From Ziziphus jujuba (Eukaryota > Streptophyta > Magnoliopsida > Rosales > Rhamnaceae): a stretch of DNA of 64,000 nucleotides. Under the pieces are notes generated by a model. That model was not told where the DNA came from and made no database searches. It saw nothing but the letters and a program-made list of their open reading frames with translations. Both the position numbers and the translations under genes were made by a program. Shown in pieces: positions 38,251 to 50,999 of the stretch (positions are counted from its first letter, which is position 1; every line of letters begins with the position of its first letter). The DNA lies in NCBI RefSeq assembly GCF_031755915.1, contig NC_083387.1, forward strand, positions 17,753,001 to 17,817,000, written 5' to 3'.

Positions 38251-38505
38251 CGCTGATTCCTTCTTCTCCAACATTTCACGAGCTGCCAATGTTTTGGTTT
38301 CAAACTCCTTTTCTTGATCTTCCAACTCATGAAAACGCCTCTTTAAGGACTTCTCAAGCCCATGGAAATGTTCTTCAATCTCCTTCCATTTCAAGTTAAG
38401 AGTTATTGCTCGGTGACTTTCAAGTTCAGCAAATGCTTTCTGAAGCTGTTGTATCTTAGAGGTTGTAGACTCTATCAGTGTAGAAACTGATTGAGTATCT
38501 TCCAT
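37684..38505 (-). CDS. Chimeric FRIGIDA-like coiled coil + Tim17-like protein, copy 2
   Basis: The 273-codon ORF has the same design as the chimera at 15557-16360. FRL residues 1-83 are followed by a translated (GA)n linker, here longer (SASERERERERERELQLENT), and by the full Tim17-like domain ending FQTFEVKE. The linker differs by exactly six codons, so the microsatellite has expanded without breaking the frame. Several amino-acid differences separate the two chimeras, such as Val to Ile in GGFQAF's upstream strand. The upstream DNA is again the FRL 5' intron cut at the point matching 1441. Expression and location are unknown. Confidence 0.7.
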
Positions 38506-39418
38506 GGCAGAGAATCTGCAGGTAGCTGAACAGATTACAAAGATGAGAGAAAATGTTATGTTAAATCCAATTTAAAGTAGTCAAAGGATTATATATAGCA
38601 GTAGTGACATCAAATTTTCACATGCTTAACCGAATTGACATCACTGCAAAACTAAATTCCTTTCTAGATAATATGAACTCTCAAAGCAACCTGGTAAAAC
38701 TGACCATATTACCACAAAACAAACATATTTTGGTAATAGCATATGCCCAAATGCCATGCCATTGGAGATGTTTTTAACAGTACCAATACCATCGTACATG
38801 ATCACCACTAAAACACAATTTCTTCCAATTTAAACCCTCTAATTTTAATTTGTCATAATTTAGACCCCTCTAATTTCTAAGATTTGCATTTTAATTCCCT
38901 CTCTTACCTTTGACCACTATTAGCTAAAAAATAAAAATTATAATCAGACCATAAGGCAACAAATCAAAATTTGAAGGCCTAAACTGTAATGTTTTAAACT
39001 TAGAAACTCAAAATGCAACCAAACCATAAAGTTCAAAAGCGCAATTAACCCTAAATAAAATTGCTTCCTTTTATTTTCACTTCTAAATATTGAAGAAAGA
39101 AAGAATCCCACTTTCTTTCCGTCCTATGGCCATCTCCATAAATGCAGGATCTCTGCATGCAATCAAGATATAATAATCGCTTATACAAAAGAAAAACAAA
39201 GTGCATATATTAGAGGATCAAAATATATTCTTCATACATCAACTAACAAATTAACAAGACTTTTTTTTTTTTTTTGAGTTTTTTCATTTTTTTTTTCTTT
39301 TTTGGTCATTTTTTTAAATACTAAATTCATTCATACATTGGGATATCAGCGAACTGAAGGGTTAAAGACTAACCGTTAAAAATGAGAGGATCAGTCACCA
39401 TTTCGCCACCTTTACTTC

Positions 39419-41920
39419 CTAGTGAAGATATGCGGTTTGGTACTGGTAGCCATTTGCAAAGTAGTTGCTGTGACCAGGAGACAGGTTGTAAGTAGCAGAA
39501 CCCAGCAGAGAGGGGCAATGGTTTTCATTAGGCCCAGGGTAAACATACGACCTCTCATACATGTACTGTGGATACCTATTATCGGCAACTCTAGGATAAA
39601 AATTCTTTTCAGCAGCAATATTAGTAACACGAGGCACATATCCAACACCATTAGCTCGGGGTCTCTTTGGTTGAGGCTTTGCAGCTTCAGTCACCCTTTT
39701 CTTGTCTGCTTTGGCTTTCTCCAGCTGGATAACCCGTTTCTGAAGTGGATCCACAGGGTACTGCTCCTCAAGCTTATGCTCTTCAATGCACTTGATCACA
39801 GCCTTAAGTGCAGTCAGTTCACGCTCATTCACCTCATTCTGAAACAATAAATAAATAAGTTAGGAATGTCCCTTTTGCATTGCAAAAACAAATGCTATTC
39901 TTTCTCCAAACCCTGTCCAGCCTCCACCTCAGCGCACATGGTAAATGGTTTGATGGAAACATTGGTATACTGTCCAAAGGTCAATCTCACTAACTGACAT
40001 TGTGTCCAAAGCAATATTCTTAATGGAAAAATACAAAATAGATCATAGTATGGAGCCATCTAACAATAATGGCAGAGTCAGAGATACTGTGTTATAGTAG
40101 CACTGAGACATATGTTAAAGGATATTTTGGCAAGGAACATACTCATTACTATGTCTGAACACAATTATGGGTTTCTTGCCGTGTCCTCTTATCCCTCAAT
40201 AAAAGCAATCAAAAATCAACAAACCACTACTTTCAAGAAAGCTGAGAATCATCATGCACCTGTACAGTGGGAGATGCATTTTCAGGTTTGACACGTGAAG
40301 AAGCTTTTCTTGCCTCCTTCAAGTAAGATTTAAGTATAGCCACAGGTGAGAACTTCTCCGTGAGGTCAAACGCATAAGCCAAGTTCACAGCATCAATCTG
40401 CCTTCCACTATTTACAAGTACTTCAACTACACCTGCAGAATCCAAGAGAACAGAAGAAGCTTTTAGAAAATTATAGAATTTTAAAATAGTTGGAAAAAAT
40501 TTCTTTAGACTTGGTATTTCTGTCTGATCCATCAAGCCAAATCATATAAGCCTCTTCTTGTCGGTCCATCGTCTCATCCAAGCCAAAGTAGCTCCACCAA
40601 AACTTTCCCAAAAAAACTGAGTGAGTTTTGCTGATATGCTGACCCTCTTCACAATATGCAAATGCAAAACCCACATACATTGACTTACTTTGTATTAGTC
40701 ACCTAGGATGAAAATAAGAGGCATTCTAAAGAACAAAAGAAATTGGCTATGGACTCATTTTCAAAAGCTAGGTGTGTAGGTTCAGTAATAATCTATATTT
40801 GCAAAATTGGCTATAATCTATATTTAATAACATGGTAAGATTTAATCCACATTGCTAGGTAGCATTCACATTAAAAGACAAACCTGACATTTTCTCAGAC
40901 AATCCAAGGGAACGGCAAAGGTCAGCTGTTTGGCGACGACGAGAAACCATTGGTATTAGCTTTGATAGTTCTTCCTCATCAAAATCAGATTGAACACCAA
41001 AAGTTGCAAAAATGCATGAGCCTCTAAAGAGCTCCCATTGCTAGCATCCATATCAAGGGCATCCAACTTTGGCTTCCATTCTTCAGCAATTGCCTTTGCC
41101 CGCACCTTAACCTCTTCTGTAATTACCTCAGAAGCAGAGACTATATCTAGGTTTGTTAACAAAATGCTCAGACATTCCATCAACATGATGCAGGTTCGAC
41201 GAAGACCCAGTAAGGTTGAGTCCTTCTTCCCATCCAAATTAGGCACATCCATGCGGTAAAAATCTTCCAAAGAGTCTAGGACAAAACAGGCAGGGTTAGC
41301 TGTAGCTGTCAATGCAAGTGGAATTTCCTCCCTTATTGCAGCAAGATTCTTTCGATTATCAGATATAAATTTGTGAAGTCCTTCAGAGTCCATCTGTTTG
41401 CATAGTTTCACTAACTGGGGATATGACTTCACCTCCACATTCCTAGTTTCAGAAAATTTCATTTCTTCAAAGTTGCTTTCAGAAGCCATTACATCTGGTG
41501 GTTTCTCTTCCACACATGGTAGCCCTCCCTGGCCCTCATCAGTGACAACATCTGGATCCTCAGAGGATATTTTCCTGTGCTTCTCTCGAGCAGCAGCAAT
41601 TGCAAATATAGCAGCATCTCTCTTCTCTTGGAGGATTTCCAGCGAAGCTTGTTCCATGGCTACAATAGCTGATTCCTTCTTCTCCAACATTTCACGAGCT
41701 GCCAATGTTTTGGTTTCAAACTCCTTTTCTTGATCTTCCAACTCATGAAAACGCCTCTTTAAGGACTTCTAAGCCCATGGAAATGTTCTTCAATCTCCTT
41801 CCATTTCAAGTTATGAGTTATTGCTCGGTGACTTTCAAGTTCAGCAAATGCTTTCTGAAGCTGTTGTATCTTAGACGTTGTAGAGTCTATCAGTGTCGAA
41901 ACTGATTGAGTATCTTCCAT
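39419..41920 (-). pseudogene. FRIGIDA-like copy C, frameshifted
   Basis: All three FRL exons are present: 40884-41920, 40260-40432 and 39419-39838. The start context and splice sites match FRL-A. Exon 1 is 11 bases short. One base is missing at 41770/41771, in the coiled coil near codon 50. Ten bases are missing near 41000, where two ccaaaagt repeats have collapsed into one. Each loss shifts the frame, and together they do not restore it. Exon 3 is identical in protein to FRL-A, so the lesions are recent. FRL homology ends upstream at about 42049. Confidence 0.85.
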
Positions 41921-42049
41921 GGCAGAGAATCTGCAGGTAGCTGAACAGATTACAAAGATGAGAGAAAATGTTATGTTAAATCCAATTTAAAGTAGTCAAA
42001 GGATTATATATAGCAGTAGTGACATCAAATTTTCACATGCTTAACCGAA

Positions 42050-42185
42050 GACCAATTTTTCTTCCCAGATCACCAATAATCACAGCATTGAGAGATTTGT
42101 TAACAGAAGCACTAGAATTCCCAGATCCTTTAGCTACAACAGCAGCTTGGAATGCTTGTATCAAGTCAAGATTGGCCTGCCATAC
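42050..42185 (-). other. Orphan exon-like fragment
   Basis: On the minus strand, after a good acceptor (tttgtatggcag), an open frame reads ANLDLIQAFQAAVVAKGSG and continues through NKSLNAVIIGDLGRKI up to the FRL-C junction. Codon use and GC are like coding DNA, while the surroundings are not. I do not recognise the protein. It looks like one exon of a gene caught at the rearrangement point or inside a mobile element. Confidence 0.45.
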
Positions 42186-43674
42186 AAAAGTCAACTATCA
42201 AATAAACAAAATGCTCAGGGGTACCAAGTCTCCTAATCCTGGCAGCATTCACAACGTTGTTTACGTTTCAAAGAACTAAAGTAACTTGTTTTTCTGCAAT
42301 AATAGTATCAACGAACTAATATTACTTGGTTTTTTGTGATAATTGTTTATGCTTAGCGCATGGCAGACACAACCTTCCTATCTCATATTCCAGAAGAAAA
42401 CAAAAATGTAAAATAATAACCAAAAAATAAAAAATACAGATGCTATTCAAATAAAATGACCATCATAGTTTCATTTAATTTATAATTTATTATCACATGA
42501 AAGTATGATGATAAGCATTCACCAAAAAAGAAAGTATGATAGCAAACAGCAGTAGTTCCATTACCAAAGACCTTTATATGAAATAACTAAGTTGGACTCT
42601 TCTTCTCCATTAAATCTCATTCTTTATTAATTTGATAGTACAACTTCAACAACCAGAAGATTCCTAATTCAGAATTTTGTATTCCCCAATTCTAAACATA
42701 ATCATATCATTTAAAATCCTAATCATATCATATGGACTATCTAATTAATGTATTTCAAATTTGTAGTATCATACCTCCATCAGTGTCTATATCTTAAATC
42801 TTAATCAAGGTCATCTAGTTTATGGTCAGCTACTAGCCTTTAACCCCAAGCCCTAAATCGATTTGAGATTATCAATGACAAGCCCTGGGCGTTGGAACGC
42901 TTGTAAGTTGGGGATCTTCAAGATTCAACCCAAGCCCTAGATGGTGGAAGCAACAGAGAATCTGGGGCAGGGCTGGTCGGTGGAACCAGTGGAGATTGGA
43001 TGGAACAGTGGGGCTGGAATGGCTTGCATGCGAGCTGGAGATGGTGGTAGCTTACAATGTCGTTGGAACGGTGGAAGTGTGGAAGCAGAGGAGAAGAGTA
43101 GAAAAGAAGAGAGGTGTGAATGGGAAGGGAAGATTTGGGCAAAATTTCATACGTGAGTTGCTATTCAATTTGGGCCATTCATGCTGATGTGAAAATCCAA
43201 CGATTTCCCATCTCATCACGTTTTTTGTCCGAAAATTCACCATCCGGTCATATATTTACATTAAGTTGCATTAAAAAGATAATCTTAAAATTATGATAAT
43301 ATTTACAAGGAATCAAAATACGTTTGAATTTGCGTTTAAATTCTATAGATGGAAAATATTATTTAAATATATTTGAATTTAAATTAAATTATATAAATGA
43401 ATTTGAATTAAAATTCCATAAATAAAAAAATTAGATAGGAAAATTTCATATATGAAAAATATTATATCGATAAATATTTTTGAATTTGAATTTTATAATT
43501 GTATAGTATTATATATAGAAGTCAAATTTATAATTTTTTTTAATAAAATTTTATAGTACAGATTGAAAAAAAAAATCCAAATATATTTATTAATAACAAA
43601 ATTTTTAAATAAGCTTTTAAGTATAATTAATTATTATAGATTATTTTTAAAACTATATATTATGATTAGATATA
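42186..43674. other. Possible Helitron interior, no gene recognised
   Basis: The stretch is AT-rich except for a G-rich patch at about 42925-43140, which gives short ORFs on both strands with no recognisable domain. It lies between the orphan exon and the Helitron-like terminus, so it may be element body. I found no clear Helitron 5' end. Confidence 0.3.
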
Positions 43675-43701
43675 CCATGCATCGCACGGAATAAATGCTA
43701 G
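43675..43701 (+). mobile_element. Helitron-like 3' terminus (hairpin + CTAG)
   Basis: A hairpin with stem ccatgc (43675-43680), loop atc and gcacgg (43684-43689), with 5 of 6 pairs, is followed after 8 bases by CTAG (43698-43701) and then T. Plant Helitrons end in a GC-rich hairpin, often a CCGTGC/GCACGG type, followed by CTRR, and insert between A and T. The one mispair suggests an old copy. The element would extend to the left. Confidence 0.55.
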
Positions 43702-46700
43702 TTTTATCTGAATCAATATTTGAATCTTGAATTTAGATGTATATTCTTAGTAATTTCTCCATTAAGGAAATTTACAGTATCTTTACATGTATCTTGAATG
43801 TACATTTTTTTATTATGGATTTGATAGAAATTTGAAGAAGCCTTTATACAAATATTTGGGAGACAAATTGCCAAACAAAAATAAATAAATAAGTAAGGAC
43901 CACATATGCAAAATCAATTATAGTTTAAGGGGTGTTTGATGAACAATTATCCTTGTTAAATATAAACATTTTAAAAAATCCTACTCCTACTCCTTCATTT
44001 TCTAGTTTTTTTTTCATCATTTTTAATGTAACATTTAAAAAAATAATTAAAAAGGTAATCCTTATTCCCTACCCATTTCCTTTCTTTTACTTTTTTTTTT
44101 TTAAGGACAATATATATATATATATATATAAACCTTTAAACTATTACATATTATAATCTATGCCCTAAAGTTTGACTCTATTTTAAATTACCCATATAAG
44201 TTTTAAACAATTCAAAAACACTCCACCATTAATTAACTTCAGTTAAACTTAATCAAAAAATGGCACATTTGATATTAAATATAATAATAATGGGAAGCAT
44301 GCCATATAGTATTAGGTTTGGGGATTTTGAGTACAGGCCCACTCCTTTTTTTTTTTTTTTTTTTTTCATTCTATGTTCTCCTTTCTTCTTCTTCTGTGTA
44401 CCTCTCACATGCTCCTCTCTTATTTATCTCCTGAAAAAAAAAAAAAATCTATGTTCAAATTTCTTTTGAAAAACCTAAAAGATAAATTATGCCCATATAA
44501 TCATCATCATCATTATTTTTTGCTAAAACTATGCTCAAATCTTTTATTTGCACTCACATCCGTAGCAAATTCAATAGGGATTTGGTGTTAGGGTTTCAAG
44601 TTGAAGATGAAGGAGAAAAAGATAAAAATATGCTTTGTTCTCTTCCCTCACTTCTCATTTTTCTTTTACACTATGCACGAATTGGATAGTTCACTAATAG
44701 ATTGAGGGATAAATAATTGGATTCATTCACATCTAGATCATGAATGTTTGGAAATTAATGTAGATACAGATATTGGACTAATTTCATTATTTATCATAAA
44801 GAAAAGAGTAGTTCAAATCCAAAAGTATATTCGAAATAATTATATAGACATTAATTACTCAATTTTCAATCCCGAGTAAAAGTTTCCACAGCCGGTTAAC
44901 CAAAATGAGGATCCTAAATTGCATGAGCAATAGGTCTTACCCGTTAAAGGTCTTGTACGCATGCCTTACGGAATAAAAAGGAAAGAAAAGAAAATGAACC
45001 AAAAGGAATTAACTCTCTTATTGGGATGGCTAAAAATGAGGGGAAAGGAAATGATAAGGAAGGAAAGGAAAAGAAAAGAAAATGAATGAAATGTTTCTTT
45101 TATTTTAAACAGTTAAGTTTTCCATCTAAAATTGAGAGGAAAATGAGGAAAAGGAAAAAAATTTAATGAAATTTAATGATATTTCAAAACTAACCTTATT
45201 ATTATATAATTAAGATATTATTCATGGAAAATATTTTTGTAAATTGCATAAATTTTTTTTTTCATTTTTGTTTGATTTCCTCTCCTTACCATCAGAACTC
45301 AACCAAATAATAAATATTTTATATACTATCATTTCCTTTATTTTCCTTTCCTTTCATCATTAAATTTATCTTTTCGTTGTCGTTCCTTTCTTCAATTGTT
45401 TATTGTTAAATAATTTATCCATTCCCTATCTCTATAAACAAATCAATCCATCAAACTCAACAACTCCGTCATTATCCTTTTTAGTAAAAATAAAAAATAA
45501 AAAAATCCATCATTATCTTAAATCTACTTGTTAATAAATTTACCATTTATTATAAAGAAGAGAGGGGAAATTTTATTAAGATTTTTCTTATTTTCTATTC
45601 CTATGAATAACTATTTCTATTTTTAAAGGAATACGTATTTTGTATACCAAACATAGACTGAGATTCAAACCATATAATGAGTTTATCATTGAATGAAACC
45701 TATAAACGCAATTGAAGTGAGAGTCAAAAAAACAAAACAAAAAACAAAAAAATTGACATGTAAATAGAAAAATGTCTAAGAGACAAAAGAAAAAATGATA
45801 AGGTAAAAAATAAGTTAAAAGAAAAGTAAAAGAAAGTTGACAAAAGGAGATTAACAAAAAAATTTGAAGAAAAAGAGAAAAATATAAGTTGTAAAAAATA
45901 AAAAAATGTATGATTTTTTCCATTTTGTACACAGTAGAAAATGAGAAAAAAAATGCAAAATATGTACTAAAATTTTAATGGTTAAAATAATATTAATATC
46001 TATAAAATATATTGTAAGAAAAAGTAGTTTTAAAGATGTTTGAGGCATTTTATTTGTCCACTTATGAGAGTGAGAGTTTATTCAATAGAAGTTAATTGTG
46101 TAGAAGGAATTTATGAATTTTTTGGAACTTTTGGAAATAATTTAAAATAGGATCAAATTTTATGGGGTTTAAGTGATAATAACCACCCCCCAAAAAAAAA
46201 ATAAAAAATTACAAATTACAAATTACAAATAAAATTATTAATTAAACTATAAAAAAAAGTCAAAAATAAAAAACAATAATAATTCTAATATCCATGTTAT
46301 TACCCTTGCAAAACAAAATACCTTATTTTTAAAAAGAAATGTAGAATTTAAAAATAAACAATTTTCATTTAAAATGATGACACATTATTTTGTTACATAA
46401 CTTGGTAAATAAGCTAGCAAACAGTTTTGTGCTCATAGCATTATTAGTATCATATTGGAAACCGAAACTTGTATGAAATTTATTTATGTTCTCATTTATA
46501 CAATAGTATAATTTTATATTATTTTTAGTTCATTACAATATTATATTATTTATCAATTTAATGTAAAATATCCATGCATTATGTAATCTAGTTAGTAAAT
46601 TTGTGTGTAGTACGAATAATACACATATGTATTTTATTTTATAAAAAATTCCAATTTTTTCATTGATTTCAAATATACGAAAAAAAAAATTTAAACGTTT

Positions 46701-47329
46701 AAATTAAACGTATTGCTGAATTATAAATGGAAAAAAAAAAAAAAACACAACACATTTTAAATGTGAAAAAAAAAAAATCTCCACTATTTTTTGTCTTTTA
46801 GGATAACAAAAAAGATGTGCAAAAAGACTTTTTTATTTTATTTTTTAATATATTAAATTATTATCATCTTACTAATAGTTATATGCCATCATGTATTTTA
46901 AAATATATTTAATATCCATATTTTTAGTTCTGTACTTTTAATCTATAATGTATTATACATGTACATAACGAATTTATAAACTCTCCATTTATATATTTTG
47001 TTATCAAATTATTATCCGTATTTTTAAATAAATAAAATAATTTATACATGTATTTATATTTTATGTATATTTATAATCCTATATTTAACTGACTATGATA
47101 TTTAACATAAATAGATATTATGAATAAAGTGCGGGTATTTTTATCCCAAAAACTATTATAGCCATTTTTTAAGTTATAAAGTTGACACTAGCATATAATC
47201 TGTAATATGTTAGAGCATTCCCAACTCATTCTTTATTCAACCCATGTTCTTTATTTTGAAGTGGTAACTCTTATAAATAAGTTTGAATCTACTTTTTATT
47301 TTATTTTTAACATTTTAGATTGAAGAGTT
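43702..47329. other. AT-rich intergenic DNA
   Basis: No gene is seen. It has T and A homopolymers, a (TA)n run near 44110-44130 and purine-rich low-complexity stretches around 44990-45100 and 45720-45960. ORFs here are Phe/Leu/Lys low-complexity. Confidence 0.6.
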
Positions 47330-48740
47330 AGTTAGGCTCAACTAAGGTTTAAAATGATAAAAAGTTTTATGGAAATTTTGTTGAAATTTTCATATTTTCA
47401 AAAGGTGGATAGAAAATGTTAGTCCCAAATGAAAACAAGTTAAATTTTTGAAACTTCCATTGAAATTTTTATCAGATATCATATTAATTTATTTACGATT
47501 TTATTAAAAAATTCATAATTTCTATGTAAATTTTTTACCATGAAATTTATATAGAAACTTCTCTTAAATTTAATTTTTCTTAAAATTTTTCTATCAATAA
47601 ATTAATAAATATTATTAATGTTTAACTGTCTACCTATCTATTATTTTTTTACCATAATAAATTTAATATTTTTATAATATTATAAAAAAAATACATAAAT
47701 TATAATATAGATAAAAATACAAATATGTATATAAAATAAATGATAAATATTATAAAGACGTGCAGAGAATATATTCTTTATAAGTGTAATTAAATGAATT
47801 TACGAAATATCGTCAAATAATAATTCGTGGGTACTATCTTAAACTCTATCTTTAGAGAATGATAATTTTGTATATAATAAACCAATTCATATAATAACTA
47901 TCAACAATGATAGCTATATTTAATATAATATTTTTATAGTTAGTATATTAACAATTTTCTACAGAAAACTTAGATTAAATTTAATTTTTCTTAAAAATTT
48001 TCTATCAAAAATTAATAAATATAATTAATGTTTAACTGTCTAATTTACCCATCATTTTTTTACCATAATAAATTTAATATTTTTATAATATAATAAAATA
48101 TATATAAATTATAATATAAGCAAAAATATAAATATGCATATGAAATAAATAATAAAGATTATAAAGATGTATAAGGAATATATTATTTACAATTGTAGCT
48201 AAATGAATTAGTGAAATATTTATGAAATATTATCAAATAATAACTTGTGGATACTGTTTTTAACTTAACCATTAGAGGATAATAATTTTGTATATAATCA
48301 ACCAATATCATATAATAATTATCAATAAGGATAGCTAAATTTAAAATAAATATTCTTATAGTTAACATATTAATAATTAAATGTAAAATTGCAAAAGCGA
48401 TTCAATTTTTAATAATTATTTTTCATCTCAAAATGAAAATAAAGAAAAGACTGATAATTTTTAACTATCCAAAATTTATATGTAGTATTGAAATGACATT
48501 TTATGATATATAATCTAATTGTACCAATTGTTTTATATATTTTAATTAATAATATTTTTAGCAATTATATATATATGCAATGCTAATAATATATTGATAA
48601 TCATTAACATTTACTATATATTATTAATAAAGAGAAATATAAAATTCATTAAAAAATTATCTAAAATATTATGATGGTAGTGCAAGGAAACTTCTACTCT
48701 ATTAGATGGAAACAATATAATATTCAAAATAAATAATAAT
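47330..48740. repeat. Diverged dispersed repeat, copy 1, with internal tandem duplication
   Basis: A degenerate AT-rich block contains two diverged tandem copies of about 413 bases (about 47568-47980 and 47981-48375). They share taaatttaatttttcttaaa, tgtttaactgtcta and accataataaatttaatatt. The block as a whole resembles 51830-52960. No coding potential is visible. It may be an old LTR or non-autonomous element, but I see no termini. Confidence 0.5.
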
Positions 48741-49839
48741 TTTTGCTCTTTATATTTGTTGTGTCCGATGTTAAAAAAAATTGGAATGAATAGAAATAAC
48801 GAATGTTTATAATATAAAAATATTGATAGAAATATTAAAAATTTTAAGTATTGATAAAACTCATAAAAAATAATAAAAATTTATTTTAAAAAAGAATTAT
48901 TGAAACTTTAGAATTACACAGGAAGGAAAAAGAAACTGTATATTTAAAACAATGCATATTCAATAAAAGCATCATTCATGCATTATAACCTAGATTAAGA
49001 AGTGGTGCACTCAGCCTACATGAGAAAGCCATGTGTGCTACTTATAACTTATGGCTCAATAAGACAACTTAGTAGTTTGACATTTGTTCAACTCCATCTA
49101 CCAATTTTCAATTTTAATTTCTTTTCTCACTTTGCCAAAACCGTTCTTCTTCTTCTTCACCAAGCCTTATCAAGCTCTTCCCCTCCATTAATAAGAAAAC
49201 GACTATGGGACTACGCCATAAATATGGTATTGGTTTTCTTCAAACTCTAAAAAGTTGATTCGATTATTGTTGTGTGAAACTGTTGCGTTTATGGAATTTC
49301 ATTTTGTTGGGTTCTTTTGCACCGGTAGATCTTGTAAGAAGTTTCATAAACAGGAAGAAAATATTAAAATATAAAAGACTTAATAAATAATTAAAAAAAA
49401 TGTCTCCAGCCATCATTGGCAATTTAAGGTGGCTCTTTTAGAATGTGGAGTAGTTGTGTGTTGTACATAGGTTCCATGATCTTTACCTAATATTTCCCTA
49501 TCTTCATCCTTTTCCCTTCTAATTCAATACACATTTTTAATGCATAAACCAAGTTCTAGTTGAAATTCAACCAAAAATCCCATGACCTATAATTGTAAAA
49601 CCTAATAAAACTTTACGAACCCAAAATTATTCGAATCCCAAATAGTAAATACCATAAAAGGGGCATCCATATTCAAATGAGGCATCCTATAAAAATCTAA
49701 ATAGATGAACCTTTCTTCTTAATAATAGTTCAGTTGCTACAGAACATTAGAAGCACGACTTCACCTTCAAAACTACAAAGCTCAATTTCCAAACAAAAGA
49801 GGAAACTACTAAAGTTTCCAATTAGAAAATTAGCTTTAC

Positions 49840-49884
<45 letters not shown>

Positions 49885-50999
49885 CTGATTTTGACTTTTT
49901 TATGCTGTATTATGATGTTATAAAATCAGAATATATTAATTGGATAATTATTTTTTATATATATATATATATATTAGCTTTACCATATATATTGATTACA
50001 AAGACAATTGCAGCATGATTGAGTTTGTTTCTTGGTTCGCTTGTGAATTGATTCAAAACTATTTCATATTCAAATTAACTAATACGACGGATGACTGGAT
50101 TGGCCAGAAAGAAGAATGGCCTATGAAAAAAAAAAATTTTAAGTAAACAGAGGAGACAATGTTAAATGGCTGAGTTGTCCTTTTAACATGATGTGTTAGT
50201 AATGGCAGACATAGCTCTCCTTTATTGACTGTACTAAATAATTTCTCTTTTTTTTAAGTATTACCCCCCTAAACTTTGGCATGGTGTACATCAATTTACC
50301 CTTTCTAAATAATTTTCTTGTTAGATCTTTGATAAAATTGACCAATGAATATTAAATTGTTGGCTTATATAAAATAAATATGCTTAAATAATTTGAACAA
50401 CATTGTTTAAAAAAAATGAACGTAAAAAATTTATTCTCCATATTACTTTTAGTTTTCTATCAAATTTGATGAAGAAAAGTTTTGATTTGAGCATATTTTA
50501 ATTAAAGGTGGGCATAAATGGATCCGAATTGAGCAGAATCAAATTAGTCTAGTTTGGTTCGATTTAATTTGATTTTGATTAAAAATAATCCAAACTGAAC
50601 CTAATATTATATACTACATATATTTTTTTTACTATTTTATTATAGTTAATTATACTTTAATATATTTTTATGTTTTTAGATTATATAATTAAATTCAAAT
50701 CATTTAAAAATAATAATATTTTTTTAAAAAATTATTAAGAAGATTTTTAAAAATTATTAAAAATAAAAAAAATATTCAACCCAACCAAATGAATCGAACC
50801 AAACGTTTGAGTTTCCTCCGTAATGTGGTTTGGTTTATAATAAAAAGTGAAAAACAGACCAAATTAAGGTTTACCGCTAATTTTCATTATATGAAAAATT
50901 AACTTAAATAATGAATTGTAATCACAGTACATTGCTGTAGATCCTCTTTTTTTTTTTTTTCTTTTTTTTTTCTTTTTTCTTTTTTTCTTTTTTTTGCTT
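48741..50999. other. AT-rich intergenic DNA
   Basis: No gene is recognised. It holds (AT)n microsatellites (49843-49881 and about 49957-49974), a T/C-rich run near 50947-50996, and at about 50505-50880 a set of gaatc/ccaaac motifs like those of small non-autonomous elements. An ORF at 49002-49250 has no known domain. Confidence 0.5.

Larger units (their letters stand above)
30916..41230. repeat. Segmental duplication, copy 2 (about 10.3 kb)
   Basis: This is the direct partner of 8996-19098. It carries ZIP4 (3' part), a Tim17-like copy, the palindrome, the chimera and the FRL exons in the same order and orientation. At its right end the FRL copy continues past the copy 1 breakpoint to about 42049, so copy 2 holds more of the original structure there. 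Confidence 0.9.

Noticed and set aside
42918..43156. Short overlapping ORFs in a G-rich patch
   Set aside because: Ser/Pro- and Gly/Glu-rich text on both strands, with no domain and no splice context.
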